Source: Diplolepis rosae
Lineage: Eukaryota > Arthropoda > Insecta > Hymenoptera > Diplolepididae
Reading direction: 5' to 3'
DNA length: 64,000 bases
Assembly: GCA_030998225.1 (NCBI GenBank)
Contig: JAPYXD010000754.1
Span: 2,790,001-2,854,000, forward strand
Shown: one piece after another, positions 55,191 through 64,000 of the stretch
How the letters are laid out: each line of letters starts with the position of its first letter
Numbering within the stretch: the stretch's first letter is position 1
The notes under the pieces: model-generated
Told to the model about the DNA's origin: nothing
Seen by the model: only the letters and a program-made list of their open reading frames with translations
Databases searched by the model: none
Program-made: the position numbers and the translations under genes

Positions 55191-55481
55191 AATTTGTATA
55201 CTTTCCAATTAAAAGTGTAAATGGAATTTCAGTTACTAGTGATTGAAAATCAGTTTCGTACACACATAATTTAAAGATCATTAGCCTGTGAATTAAATTC
55301 ATTAGTATTTTCTTTTGAATTAGTTACTCTGTCTTATATGCTCATAATTGAATAATTTGTTATTCTTGACATTATGATTATACCCAACACTTGGAGAAAA
55401 ATCTTATTCCTTTGAAAAGATTTCACCACAATATTAATAATAATTAATAAATATTAATAACTTTTTATTTTTAAAGCGATA
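55191..55481. other. Unassigned AT-rich DNA
   Basis: Nothing recognised. Confidence 0.4.
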
Positions 55482-55917
55482 CACGGAAAGAAATTTGATG
55501 GCTAAATCAATTACGTTTCGTGAGAAGAAGTACCATTTTAGAGAGTAAACGAGAACTATTGGAAAAAGTTGTGAAAAAGTCCCATCATAATGGTAAAGTT
55601 TATTATGTCAATCATTTCTCGCTGTCTGTCTGGAATTTGAGTCTAATTATGAAACAAGATAGCAGCATTCATGTAATATAATATAATATACTTCTTATAA
55701 TGTAAACGCGAAAGATATGCATACACATCTTTAAAAGTATATTTTGTCCAAAAAAAAGTTGGCATATGAATTTTCAATTTTTAGCATCATTTTTGGTGAT
55801 ATTTCCCAAAACGTGTTATATTAAGTAGCATATTTTTGGGACTAACTGGCAGAAATTCATAATAGTTCTTGTTTACCGTCAAAAATGGTGTTTTCAACCA
55901 TTAAATTTTTATCCGTG
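55482..55917. mobile_element. MITE with CACGGA(A/T)A ends and TA duplication
   Basis: 436 bases flanked by TA (55480-55481 and 55918-55919); ends CACGGAAAGAAATTTGATGG and (opposite strand) CACGGATAAAAATTTAATGG. Inner inverted words AAAATGGT and AGTTCTTGTTTAC. Tc1/mariner-like MITE by target and TIR. Confidence 0.75.
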
Positions 55918-55919
55918 TA

Positions 55920-56904
55920 GACAATTTTATTTGAGAAATATGTATTGCGTCTGATTAGTATTTGATTAAAATGGTACGAAGTTGTACATCTAGAATAAAA
56001 ATTCTAGAAACCACAACTGTACACTTTTAGTGGGAAACGTCATTAGGAGGCTTCCATCTTTTGCAATTTCCTTTTATTGTTTATATCATTGCCTGATTTA
56101 TTAAGATTTTCGGTTTCTGTTATTATTTCATCATTTGTAATATTATTTATAATGAATTTTAATATTTTAAATTAATTTAAAAGAGGGAAGGGCAAACATA
56201 AGTGAAATTCTACTTTTATGGATGTATTTTTAATATATTATGACACCTGATTAGTGATTTTCTAAGAAAATATTATCAATAGTAAAACTTATTATGCACA
56301 ACAAAAAATCAAAGCTTTCAACGATTGTATAAAATTTCATTAATCTTTACTGATACAGATACTTCCACAGCTGTGGAAATTATAATACAGCTTCCGAAAA
56401 AAACATCCAATAAGGGTAAATTTATTCAATTATACCTATAAAAAAATATTAGTGTAAATCGACCATATAAAGCTTGGGTTATTAAATTGAAAAAATTTAA
56501 TTATTAATTAACTTTTACGCTACATTGTATTGCTCATTCAAGCCGAGAAAAATAATGCCCGATCAAAAGAGAGGTCCTCCCTGGTTATGCTACTCATCCT
56601 TTCACAAACATTCTCTAGTAGAAAAAGTTATGCTAAAAAAACGATTTTCTAATTTTAAGGATATCGAACAAATTTTAAAAATACGTCCAAGTTAAAAACG
56701 GTCAGAAATATATTCTTAACGCAAGAAGACTTCTATTTTAAATTAAAAAGATATTCTGAATTCAAGAACACTTTCTCGACTTTTTAAATCAAAAGAATAT
56801 TTTGAAAATAGGAATTTGTTCTTGAAATAAAAATAGACTACTGACGCCTATTAATAATAAATAGATTAAAATCAATTTAAAATCTTCATTTTCATGATGA
56901 GCTG
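55920..56904. other. Unassigned AT-rich DNA
   Basis: No open frame, repeat or RNA motif recognised. Confidence 0.4.
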
Positions 56905-57602
56905 ATGTTTTGAAAAATTCGTTTTTAATACTTTCAGCTCTTAAGGCCATGGATCAATCGGACCACGTGACTAAATTATACATTTATTCGTTCATGTAAG
57001 ATAACTTTTTTAATTTACAATGTATCTTTCTGATAATTTGGGAAACGTAACAAAAGATAATAAAGCACGTCTGTTAACTTCTTTTTAGTAAAAATTTTGA
57101 AAAAAATTCGAAAACTTATCGATAATTACAGTTAACTGTAAAATTTTTTGCAAAATTTTCACTCATACAAAGTTGACAGACGTTCTCTATCGTGTTCTGT
57201 AGTATTTTCCAAATTTTCATGAAGATATTTTGTAAAAGAAAAAAGTTATCTTACACGAACTTTTACAGGAATTTGGTCACGTGATCTGGTTGATCCATGG
57301 CCTTAAAGAATTTATTTTTAAGAATTGAAAATGGTCAAGTTATAGAGAATCTTTTTCCTGAAAAAATGATCCATATTTTATCAGAATTGCACCATTTTTA
57401 AGAATTTGGTGAGAAGCGATATTTAAAAAAGCACTTGAAAATAAAATTTTGTTAAATACATTATTTTTCTATGTTTCAAATTTTTTTTATAGAAAATAAT
57501 CTCTTCTCTTTTGGATAATCCCTTCAGTAACAATATTGTTATTCTTGAAAGGAAAATTATGTATTTTTGCCTGAAGGCCTAATTTTTCGTGACTGAATTA
57601 CC
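56905..57602. mobile_element. F3 fold-back (left-truncated), split by an F4 element
   Basis: The left piece ends TTTTTAATACTTTCAGCTC before TTAA, and the right piece (57303-57602) begins TTAAAGAATTTATTTTTA, together matching the uninterrupted centre at 53985-54030. Right terminus CGTGACTGAATTACC and TTAA at 57603-57606. Confidence 0.65.
56945..57302. mobile_element. F4 fold-back inserted in F3, TTAA duplication
   Basis: 358 bases flanked by TTAA (56941-56944 and 57303-57306). Ends GGCCATGGATCAATCGGACC and (opposite strand) GGCCATGGATCAACCAGATC, then ACGTGA. Near-perfect arms with the centre CGATAATTACAGTTAACTG. Confidence 0.8.
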
Positions 57603-57606
57603 TTAA

Positions 57607-57900
57607 GGCCATGGAGTAACTAGCCACGTGACTAGATTCCTACTTTACCGACATTTCATTTTGTGTAATCCCTTTTTTATATAAATTAAGACAGCTAACT
57701 GGAAAATTGTAGGATTAAATAAAATAAATTAATTTAGGTCTGTCTGGTCATAAATGTTTATAACTGTTTTAAAAAATATATTCAATGAATTTTTTTTTAT
57801 GATTATAAACATTTATGACCAGGCATACCAACCAGATAATTATGAAAAAAAATTTCTTTGAATATATTTTTTTATTCATTATAAACATTTATGATTTTAT
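57607..57900. mobile_element. F4 fold-back, left part, abutting F3
   Basis: Starts GGCCATGGAGTAACTAGCC directly after the TTAA that closes the preceding F3 element. Contains TCTGGTCATAAATGTTTA and its complement around an AT-rich loop. Right terminus not found. Confidence 0.65.
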
Positions 57901-58246
57901 ATTAAAAGAAAGAGATCTAGGTCTTTCACCCTAGAACAACCCCAACATTTGAAGAAGACAAGCAACGTTTTACTATGACATTTATATCCTAAACATGACC
58001 ATTGAATCATACTCAATGTTGTACTTTAATATACTTCCCTTTGCAAGGCGGATAACCACACGATGTCCTTTGTCTCTCATTTGGGAACTGAATATTTGCT
58101 CGAAATAGTGTGTAACCGAAAAGGCCCATCTCACCAAAAGGGACCACAAGACGGGATTTTTTGTCAAAAAAGGGACAGACTGAAATTCATTTTAAATTTT
58201 CAAATGCTTTTCTAAATTTGCGTCTCCCTCATAGAGAATAATATAG
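57901..58246. other. Unassigned DNA
   Basis: A 61-codon minus-strand frame (58167..57982) has no recognisable motif. Nothing else seen. Confidence 0.4.
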
Positions 58247-59150
58247 TACTGACAATTTTTTTTTTTTGCTGTACCAACAAAATTTTAGTATTCCTTACAA
58301 AAAGTTCAAGCAAAAACAATAACAAACTCTTTTGTTCGTTCAAAAAATAGGTTTCTTGGGACAACAAAAAAATTTTGTCAGTTCTATATTAACAATCCTG
58401 TTGGCTAATACAAAATTTTTTGTTGTTGCATTTTTCGAATCTATGAACTATCGAAAATGGATTCCGAAAAGGATCTTATGAAAAAAATGCCGCTTCCAGA
58501 GTATTACAGACTAGTGATAAGTCTTTTTTTTCATGATAAATCACGCTGATAACTTTAAGAGCGTTTTTCTCAAAAGTATTCTTTTCGAAACTGTGATCAC
58601 GATTACCAGAAAAGTATTTGGTGAATCAAGCTGATTTTTGGACTGAATTTTTATTGCACATACCTCTTCCGTTCGGGATGCTAAACTTACTTTATTTTCA
58701 TTTTTCGCACTTTAATAACTAAATGAAGTATCGAATATAGGCCAAAAAATTCATTTTACAAATAGGTGCCATTTCGTTTCATTTCAAAATTTTGGAAAAC
58801 GTATATCCCGAACGAAAACCAAGATGCTACTGATTAAAACTGCGTTGCGCTTTTTTGTTTTAGTTGACTTGGGAAGTCAAAATCATGGTCACATTTTGGC
58901 TCCAACTTTCCGACAAGGTCACGTTCGAGGACGACTATACCGCGACACATTTTTTTCTAACTTTTCACGTAAATGTATTTTTTATCTTGAGGAATAAACG
59001 AACAACATGTAAAAAAAACCATTGTGATAACTTATGCCATTCTGTAGAAAAAAATTTTGAATTTTGGCCCGAAAACCAAGTTAACCCGTTTTGACCTGAA
59101 ACGACGTAAATTTTGAAAGAAAAAATTGATGGGTCATTTTGAGAATGCAT
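58247..59150. repeat. Dispersed repeat related to 44.29-44.63 kb
   Basis: Shares the TTGGGACA(A/G)CAAAAAAATTT, TGAATCTATGAACTATC and AATAGGCCAAAAAATTCA series with 44293-44633 but is longer. An inverted pair (CTGACAATTTTTT near 58249 and AAAAAAATTTTGTCAG near 58367) suggests a smaller fold-back at its left end. No coding capacity. Confidence 0.6.
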
Positions 59151-59777
59151 ATCCTATTGTATTTTTGTCCACTCTTTCCCATCCCATTGTCTATTTTACG
59201 CTACTGTTCGCCATTTTTTCAATATGACGACAAAAATACAAAAAAATCACAAAAATGTCAATTTTTGTTCATTATATTGTATTTTTGAACATGAAAGTTT
59301 TTTCTGATCGTTTCGATCGTGTAGATCTGGTGACCTAAATGTTTTAACTAAAAGAAAAAATAATTTTCGTTCATAAATTCAAAATGGCGGATAGAACATG
59401 GCGTCGTTTTGACAAAACATCTTATGTTTTCCAAGTTTTTCGCCATTTTTTCTTTCTAATTAGATTAATTATGCATGAGTCATACAGAAATGAATGTCAT
59501 GATAACTATTTGGTCCCAATATTTCCACACTCTGCAACAAATTGAACATGGCGGATGTTGTTACTCAATCTTGTTTTTCCAACCGGTTTATAAAAATAAG
59601 GATACATAGTCGCTTTATCAGAAGCTAAAACTAAAACTGAAAAAATTTATATTTCAACGTTCAATATAGTAATATTTATGAAAGTATAAATATAGATATA
59701 TTGAAGTAGATTTTTATAATTTTTGTGATCTCGTTTTAGCAAGAGTATCAATGTATTTGAATATTGTAGTGTCCATA
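59151..59777. other. Unassigned DNA
   Basis: ATGGCGG occurs twice (about 59394 and 59551), and CGCCATTTTT twice on the other strand. No open frame or repeat boundary recognised. Confidence 0.4.
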
Positions 59778-60573
59778 CACCGAAAAAATGACATACTTAC
59801 TTTTAGTATAGTATACTAATATATAGTACATTTTATACTAAAATACGCGGCTAGTATATCTTCTATTTTGAAGAGGAAAATCCTCTTATTATAAGTATTT
59901 TTCCCTCTTTTAAAGATAGTATGTGTTACACTTATAACAGTATATACTGCTTTCAAAATCGCCAGGCATTCCAACAATTCAACTCTAATTCCAACTTCCG
60001 AAATGAATTCTTTGATTAGGTCTTCCGTGAGGCCCCGAAACCTTCACATGTTAGTTATTTTTTGACCTAATATATTAAAAACTAGAGAAAAATAAGCCGG
60101 ATTTTCATTTTCTCTGACCATTAATTATATTATCTATATTCTACTAAAAATATTTTTTGTAAATGGATAAAAATCAAGTTTAAAAATTTTCTTATTTTCC
60201 TCTCTATTTTTATATAACATTTTATATAAACTTACTTGAAAATCTATCAATAAGTTCTTCTAAATTATTGTTTTTCAACCACATTTCCACAGTGTCCATT
60301 TTAGTTGATTTTAGTATTCTTAGCACCACGTGGCGGATACTGCACATCAGATATCTATTCACTGACCGGTCATGTTACTTATTAGTTCATGATATCTCCG
60401 AAAGGCACCTTTCCACAATATGGGGATATGTACTAAATTTAAGACGACACATACTGAACTTAAGAGGAAATTTACCCGTGTTATAGGAAAATGTACTAAA
60501 GACTAGAATATTAGGTTAGAGGAAATTTTTAGTATGTCGACATACTAGAAGTAAATATGCTATTTTTTCGGTG
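59778..60573. mobile_element. CACCGAAAAAAT-TIR MITE with TA duplication
   Basis: 796 bases flanked by TA (59776-59777 and 60574-60575); ends CACCGAAAAAATGACATACT and (opposite strand) CACCGAAAAAATAGCATATT, both continuing TACTT.TAGTAT. Related by terminus to 13712-14221. Frames of 64-72 codons inside or across it are not recognisable. Confidence 0.75.
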
Positions 60574-60635
60574 TATTTAGTACTTGTTACGATCTTTTCC
60601 GAACTTGTTGCTGAATACTTTGGGTTATTGAGAAT

Positions 60636-60742
60636 TTTTAGTCGAATTTCACTGATTCTCATTGAAAGACTTATAGCTGCTACCATCAGTGTATAGTCAC
60701 TGCGAATCATTGGCCGTTCACTGATTCAGGATTAGAGAGCAT
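60636..60742. mobile_element. CACTGATTCA-family MITE, right-end fragment
   Basis: Matches the last ~105 bases of 12558-12967 (GAAAGACTTATAGCTGCTACC, GGCCGTTCACTGATTCAGG), ending TTAGAGAGCA. Confidence 0.7.
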
Positions 60743-61514
60743 GTTTGGATTTAAAAGCTTTTTTTACAATCTTTTAATTTGTTCTAATTGACATCGATCG
60801 ATAATAGGAATTTGATGAAATATTCTGAAAATCAACAAGGCATAGTTAGAGTTAGGAACGAGCTTCGAATCCTCTGAAGTGGTAAATTTACATCCAATTT
60901 GAAGCCTTCATGTTGTCCGCTTGAAGTCTGGCTTCTGTAGCCAAACAATCGACTGCAAGCTATCGAGTTAAAGCCAACCTTCAAACAACCAAATAAAATT
61001 AATTAAAGTAAATATAAATTGTGTAACTGTACATCGCTTTTTTCCGCACTTTTATACTTCATTCGAAAACTCAATTAAATAGTAAATTGTATGAGAATCT
61101 TGTTCAAAGCTATTTCTTTTATCCAATTTAAACTTTATGAGACACTTTTCTTAAAAAATGAGTTTGGTAGTGTCGCTCATTAATTACAGCAAAAGATATG
61201 GCAAGGCGGAGGTCAGGCTAGATCGAATCGTTGTCGGCTAATAAATTTATCGCGTTATCGTCTGCTAGTAGATTAGGTGCGCCTCTTCCGGTACTTTTCC
61301 TTCTCGTAAAGTCAGTTAATTAACTTTTGCGTGAGTGCATTACAGCTAGCATAAGATAGTACATAGAATTTACGTATTTTACTATCATTTTTCTGAAATA
61401 CGTGTAAGGTTCATTGCTAAAAAGTTGTGGAATTTAAGGCTCATCAGTTTTATGCATTTATATTGTTTATTATAATTTTCAAATAAAAGCAGAATATAAA
61501 GTTTCAAAAAATTA
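60743..61514. other. Unassigned DNA
   Basis: 60830-61000 and 61190-61340 are less AT-rich and single-copy here; no open frame or RNA motif recognised. Confidence 0.4.
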
Positions 61515-61935
61515 TGTGTTCACAGAAGACGTTTTGTATCTCGTTTGATGAAAAATGGTCAAAAATCAATCCGAATTAATCCGAGGCATCAATTCAAATG
61601 AATCCCAACCAATCTGAATCAATCCGAGCTTGGATTGATCCAAACCGAATTTTCAATCAGAATCATTCCGGCCTCGGAGTCATTCAGGTTGATCCTGATT
61701 GAAAATTTGGTTTGGATCAATCCGAGCTCGGATTGATTCAGATTGGTTCGGATTCATTTGGACTTATGCCTCGGATTAAGTCAGATTGATTTTTGACCGT
61801 TTTTCATCAAACAAGATACAAAGTGTTTATCGAAATGGTTCGGAATGATTCGCATTGCCTCGGATACAGATATCGGAACAGTTCTGATTGGCTCGGAATG
61901 AATTCGTAACCGAATCTTTCGCCAGGGAAGTCAAC
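61515..61935. mobile_element. CCGAA-word element, copy 2 (reverse orientation)
   Basis: Made of AATCCGAA-type words on the left and ATTCGGATT-type words on the right, with the arms forming an imperfect palindrome around GGTTGATCCTGATTG. The right end, TTTCGCCAGGG, is the complement of the left end of the copy at 20180. No coding potential. Confidence 0.7.
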
Positions 61936-62045
61936 AAGAATCCTTTCTTGAATGGTCACGTCAAGGGATTAACATTTTTTAATTTTACCGAAATTAACAC
62001 TCTGCACCGACAGAAATCTAGATAGTAAAATTATACCTTTCAACA

Positions 62046-63095
62046 AATTGCTTTTAGTAAAACAATCAAACCATGTCAACTGTCTCATAAAATTTTCGAT
62101 GAAAACCTAAATTAAGAAACAATATGATATATTTCTGAAATATTCGACCATAAAAAAAAAAATTCGAAGGATTTTTGAAAATTCCTTTTTTTTGTTTGTT
62201 ATTTTGTTACATGAACATGTGGACACTATTTTCTTGAAAAATGCATAAATTCAATTCTCAGTGAGATAATTAAATGAAATTTTAATGAAGGATGTATAAA
62301 TGTCCTAAGTTTTGATTGAACCAAAAAGATTTTTAAAATGTTACAAAAACACTGATTTCTTTATAAGCTCAAATACAAAAATTTCTTTGTATATACTTGC
62401 AACTTAGCGTTCTTTGTACAGTTGGATTTAACCCACATCGTACAATCCTCAAAAAACTTTCATAACGTACATATGGGGTGAGGCTAACCCCATCCAACTT
62501 TGATTGTTTATGTCTTTTGTTCTAATTGGTCAATCTACTTGGTTTTTGTTTAAATGAAAGAAAATTTTATTAGGATTATGATGATCACTGTTAAATCACT
62601 GTTTTTTTTTAATTATGTAAGTTCTTTGTCGAAGTTTGAAAACACCTTTGAAAAATTTTTATTAAAAAACAAAAGGTCGTGGGGCTAGCCTAACCCCAAT
62701 TGTACAATGAGGGTTAATTTTATTTTAGTAGCGAATGTAAAACGCAAAAAGAATTTCAATTGCTTAAAAAATTATTATAAAAAATCAGTTGTTTTGTAGC
62801 ATTTTTTTGATTTGTTTGCTTTATTCAAAACTCGGGACATTTATACACTATTCATTAAAATTTTACTTAATAAATTCACTGAGAATTGAATTTATGCATT
62901 TTTCAAGAAAATAGTGTCCAAATGTTCATGTAACAAAATAACAAACAAAAAAAAGAATTTTCATAAATCCTTTGAATTTTTTTTTATGGTCGAATATTTC
63001 ACAAATATATTATTTTTTTCATATTTTAGTTTTTCATCGAAAATTTTCTGACACATTTGACATGGTTTGACTCAACAGCTACTAAAAATTTGATT
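62046..63095. mobile_element. Long fold-back element with a nested TTAA MITE
   Basis: Arms at about 62050-62310 and 62830-63090 are inverted copies: CAAACCATGTCAA, AAATTTTCGATGAAAA, ATATTCGACCATAAAA and ATGCATAAATTCAATTCTC recur in reverse. The centre is occupied by the MITE at 62432-62713 and AT-rich DNA. No coding capacity; target duplication not determined. Confidence 0.75.
62432..62713. mobile_element. piggyBac-type MITE (CCC...GGG, TTAA)
   Basis: 282 bases flanked by TTAA (62428-62431 and 62714-62717). Ends CCCACATCGTACAAT and (opposite strand) CCCTCATTGTACAAT; inner inverted GGGGTGAGGCTAACCCC and GGGGCTAGCCTAACCCC words. TTAA with CCC/GGG ends is the classical piggyBac pattern. No transposase. 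Confidence 0.85.
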
Positions 63096-63246
63096 AGTTT
63101 TACTAAGTTAGTGTGGTTAAAATAACCAATTTGTATATATTATATGTTGTATTTGTATATATGTATATATATATATATATATATATTAGCCACACCATCT
63201 TAGTTAAACTAATTAAATTTATAGTAGCTTTTACTAAAAGAAATTA
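63077..63246. repeat. Palindrome with a (TA)n microsatellite in its loop
   Basis: AGCTACTAAAAATTTGATTA...TTAGTGTGGTTA pairs with TAGCCACACCATCTTAG...AATTTATAGTAGCT. The loop contains TA repeats at about 63159-63186. Confidence 0.75.
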
Positions 63247-64000
63247 TTTGGGACGCATTAGTTAAAATTATCCTAGAAATTTCCCTTAGCATGATTTTTT
63301 TCTGTAGCTCTAATTAGAAAAAAACAGAAATAATAAGAACAAGAAAATGTACCTAAAATAAAATAGTCTCTGAACCTGAATCAGTGAACAGCCACTGATT
63401 AGCAGTTAGTCGAAGCAACAGGACATTTATTATGAATGATTTATGACATTATTTATTTCAGAAAACGGACTGCGCCATCAGAAAAAAGGTTGGTCATAGA
63501 GTAATTATGTCATGTTTTGGACAACGAAATATGATTTATAAATTTTTTATCAACATTTAAGACCAAAAAATCGCAATTTTTTTAGTTTTTTGTTTATAAC
63601 ATTAAAGGTAATTATCCAATCTTAATGACATCTATTGGAAAGTTGTAGAAAATTGAATTTCCAACAAAATGAGCTGTCGCTTGATCTGTTTGGATAATTA
63701 AAAGCGGAGAAAAGCGAAGAAATTTTTAACATTTTAGGTTGAGGTTTGGTGGAAAAGTAACAGACTTTATGCTCTTCAAATCTATAGAAAAACGGACATT
63801 TTAAGATAATACGTTTCCGCGCTATTGACACATTAATTTATTTAATGCGTTAATTGTAAAATGTCTGCTTGCCGCAGAGGCGGTCCGATTTTCATTTTGA
63901 AAACGGCTTTTTAAAATATAAATCAAGCACAACAGAACGTCAATCTTGGTTTTTCGCTAAAATGTTGCAAAGTTTATTAAAAAAAGGTCCAAACATGGCT
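63247..64000. other. Unassigned DNA with a MITE end fragment
   Basis: 63365-63412 is the left end of a CACTGATTCA-family MITE (CTCTGAACCTGAATCAGTGA). The remainder is AT-rich with no recognised gene; the minus-strand frame 63831..63622 has no motif. Confidence 0.5.

Noticed and set aside
59390..59560. Repeated ATGGCGG words as possible YY1-type sites
   Set aside because: Only two plus-strand copies in several hundred bases, with no other promoter feature.

Overview
The window is about 64 kb of AT-rich, gene-poor animal DNA, almost certainly from an arthropod and most likely an insect. Evidence: a long non-LTR retrotransposon with R1-clade-like (arthropod-typical) endonuclease and reverse transcriptase motifs, a Ty3/gypsy LTR element, and very dense MITEs and fold-back elements. 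I see no bacterial-style operons, no rRNA or complete tRNA and no CRISPR array. The only candidate host coding sequence is an open 72-codon stretch on the minus strand running off the left edge (216..1). All other recognisable coding sequence belongs to mobile elements.

Layout. 1-4.9 kb: possible exon, then unassigned AT-rich DNA. 4.9-18.1 kb: several copies of a dispersed ~1.4-kb repeat (called family H here), with GC-rich palindromes at one end, broken up by TA- and TTAA-targeting MITEs. 15.4-18.1 kb is bounded by ~160-bp inverted repeats. 19-21 kb: MITEs, including one built of CCGAA words. 21.5-23.0 kb: remnant of a DNA transposon with a Pipsqueak/pogo-like helix-turn-helix. 24.5-36.2 kb: a short TIR element (24466..36167) split by two retrotransposons, a 5.5-kb R1-like element on the plus strand (25001..30484, decayed ORFs) and a 5.25-kb gypsy element on the minus strand (30767..36018, intact pol, one frameshift in gag). 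36.6-42.9 kb: more MITEs, including a Tc1/mariner-type one nested in another element. 43.5-49.0 kb: fold-back elements inserted into copies of themselves, then hit by a MITE and by a family H copy. 49.6-52.5 kb: a TIR element holding a second, long-TIR element with a 3' fragment of a cysteine-rich protein gene. 53-57.9 kb: interleaved TTAA fold-back elements and an 80-bp 3' end of the R1-like element. 58-64 kb: further MITEs.

How the parts relate. Nothing here looks like a cellular pathway; the order is one of transposon succession. Because many insertions fall inside other repeats present elsewhere in the window, empty and filled sites can be compared directly, which fixes several element boundaries and target duplications (TTAA, TA, oligo-A). 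At least five unrelated-looking non-coding fold-back families share a TTAA target, suggesting mobilisation in trans by piggyBac-type transposases not encoded here.

Family names H, F1-F5 and similar are working labels used only in this annotation. Repeat boundaries were read by eye and may be off by tens of bases except where a target duplication is stated.
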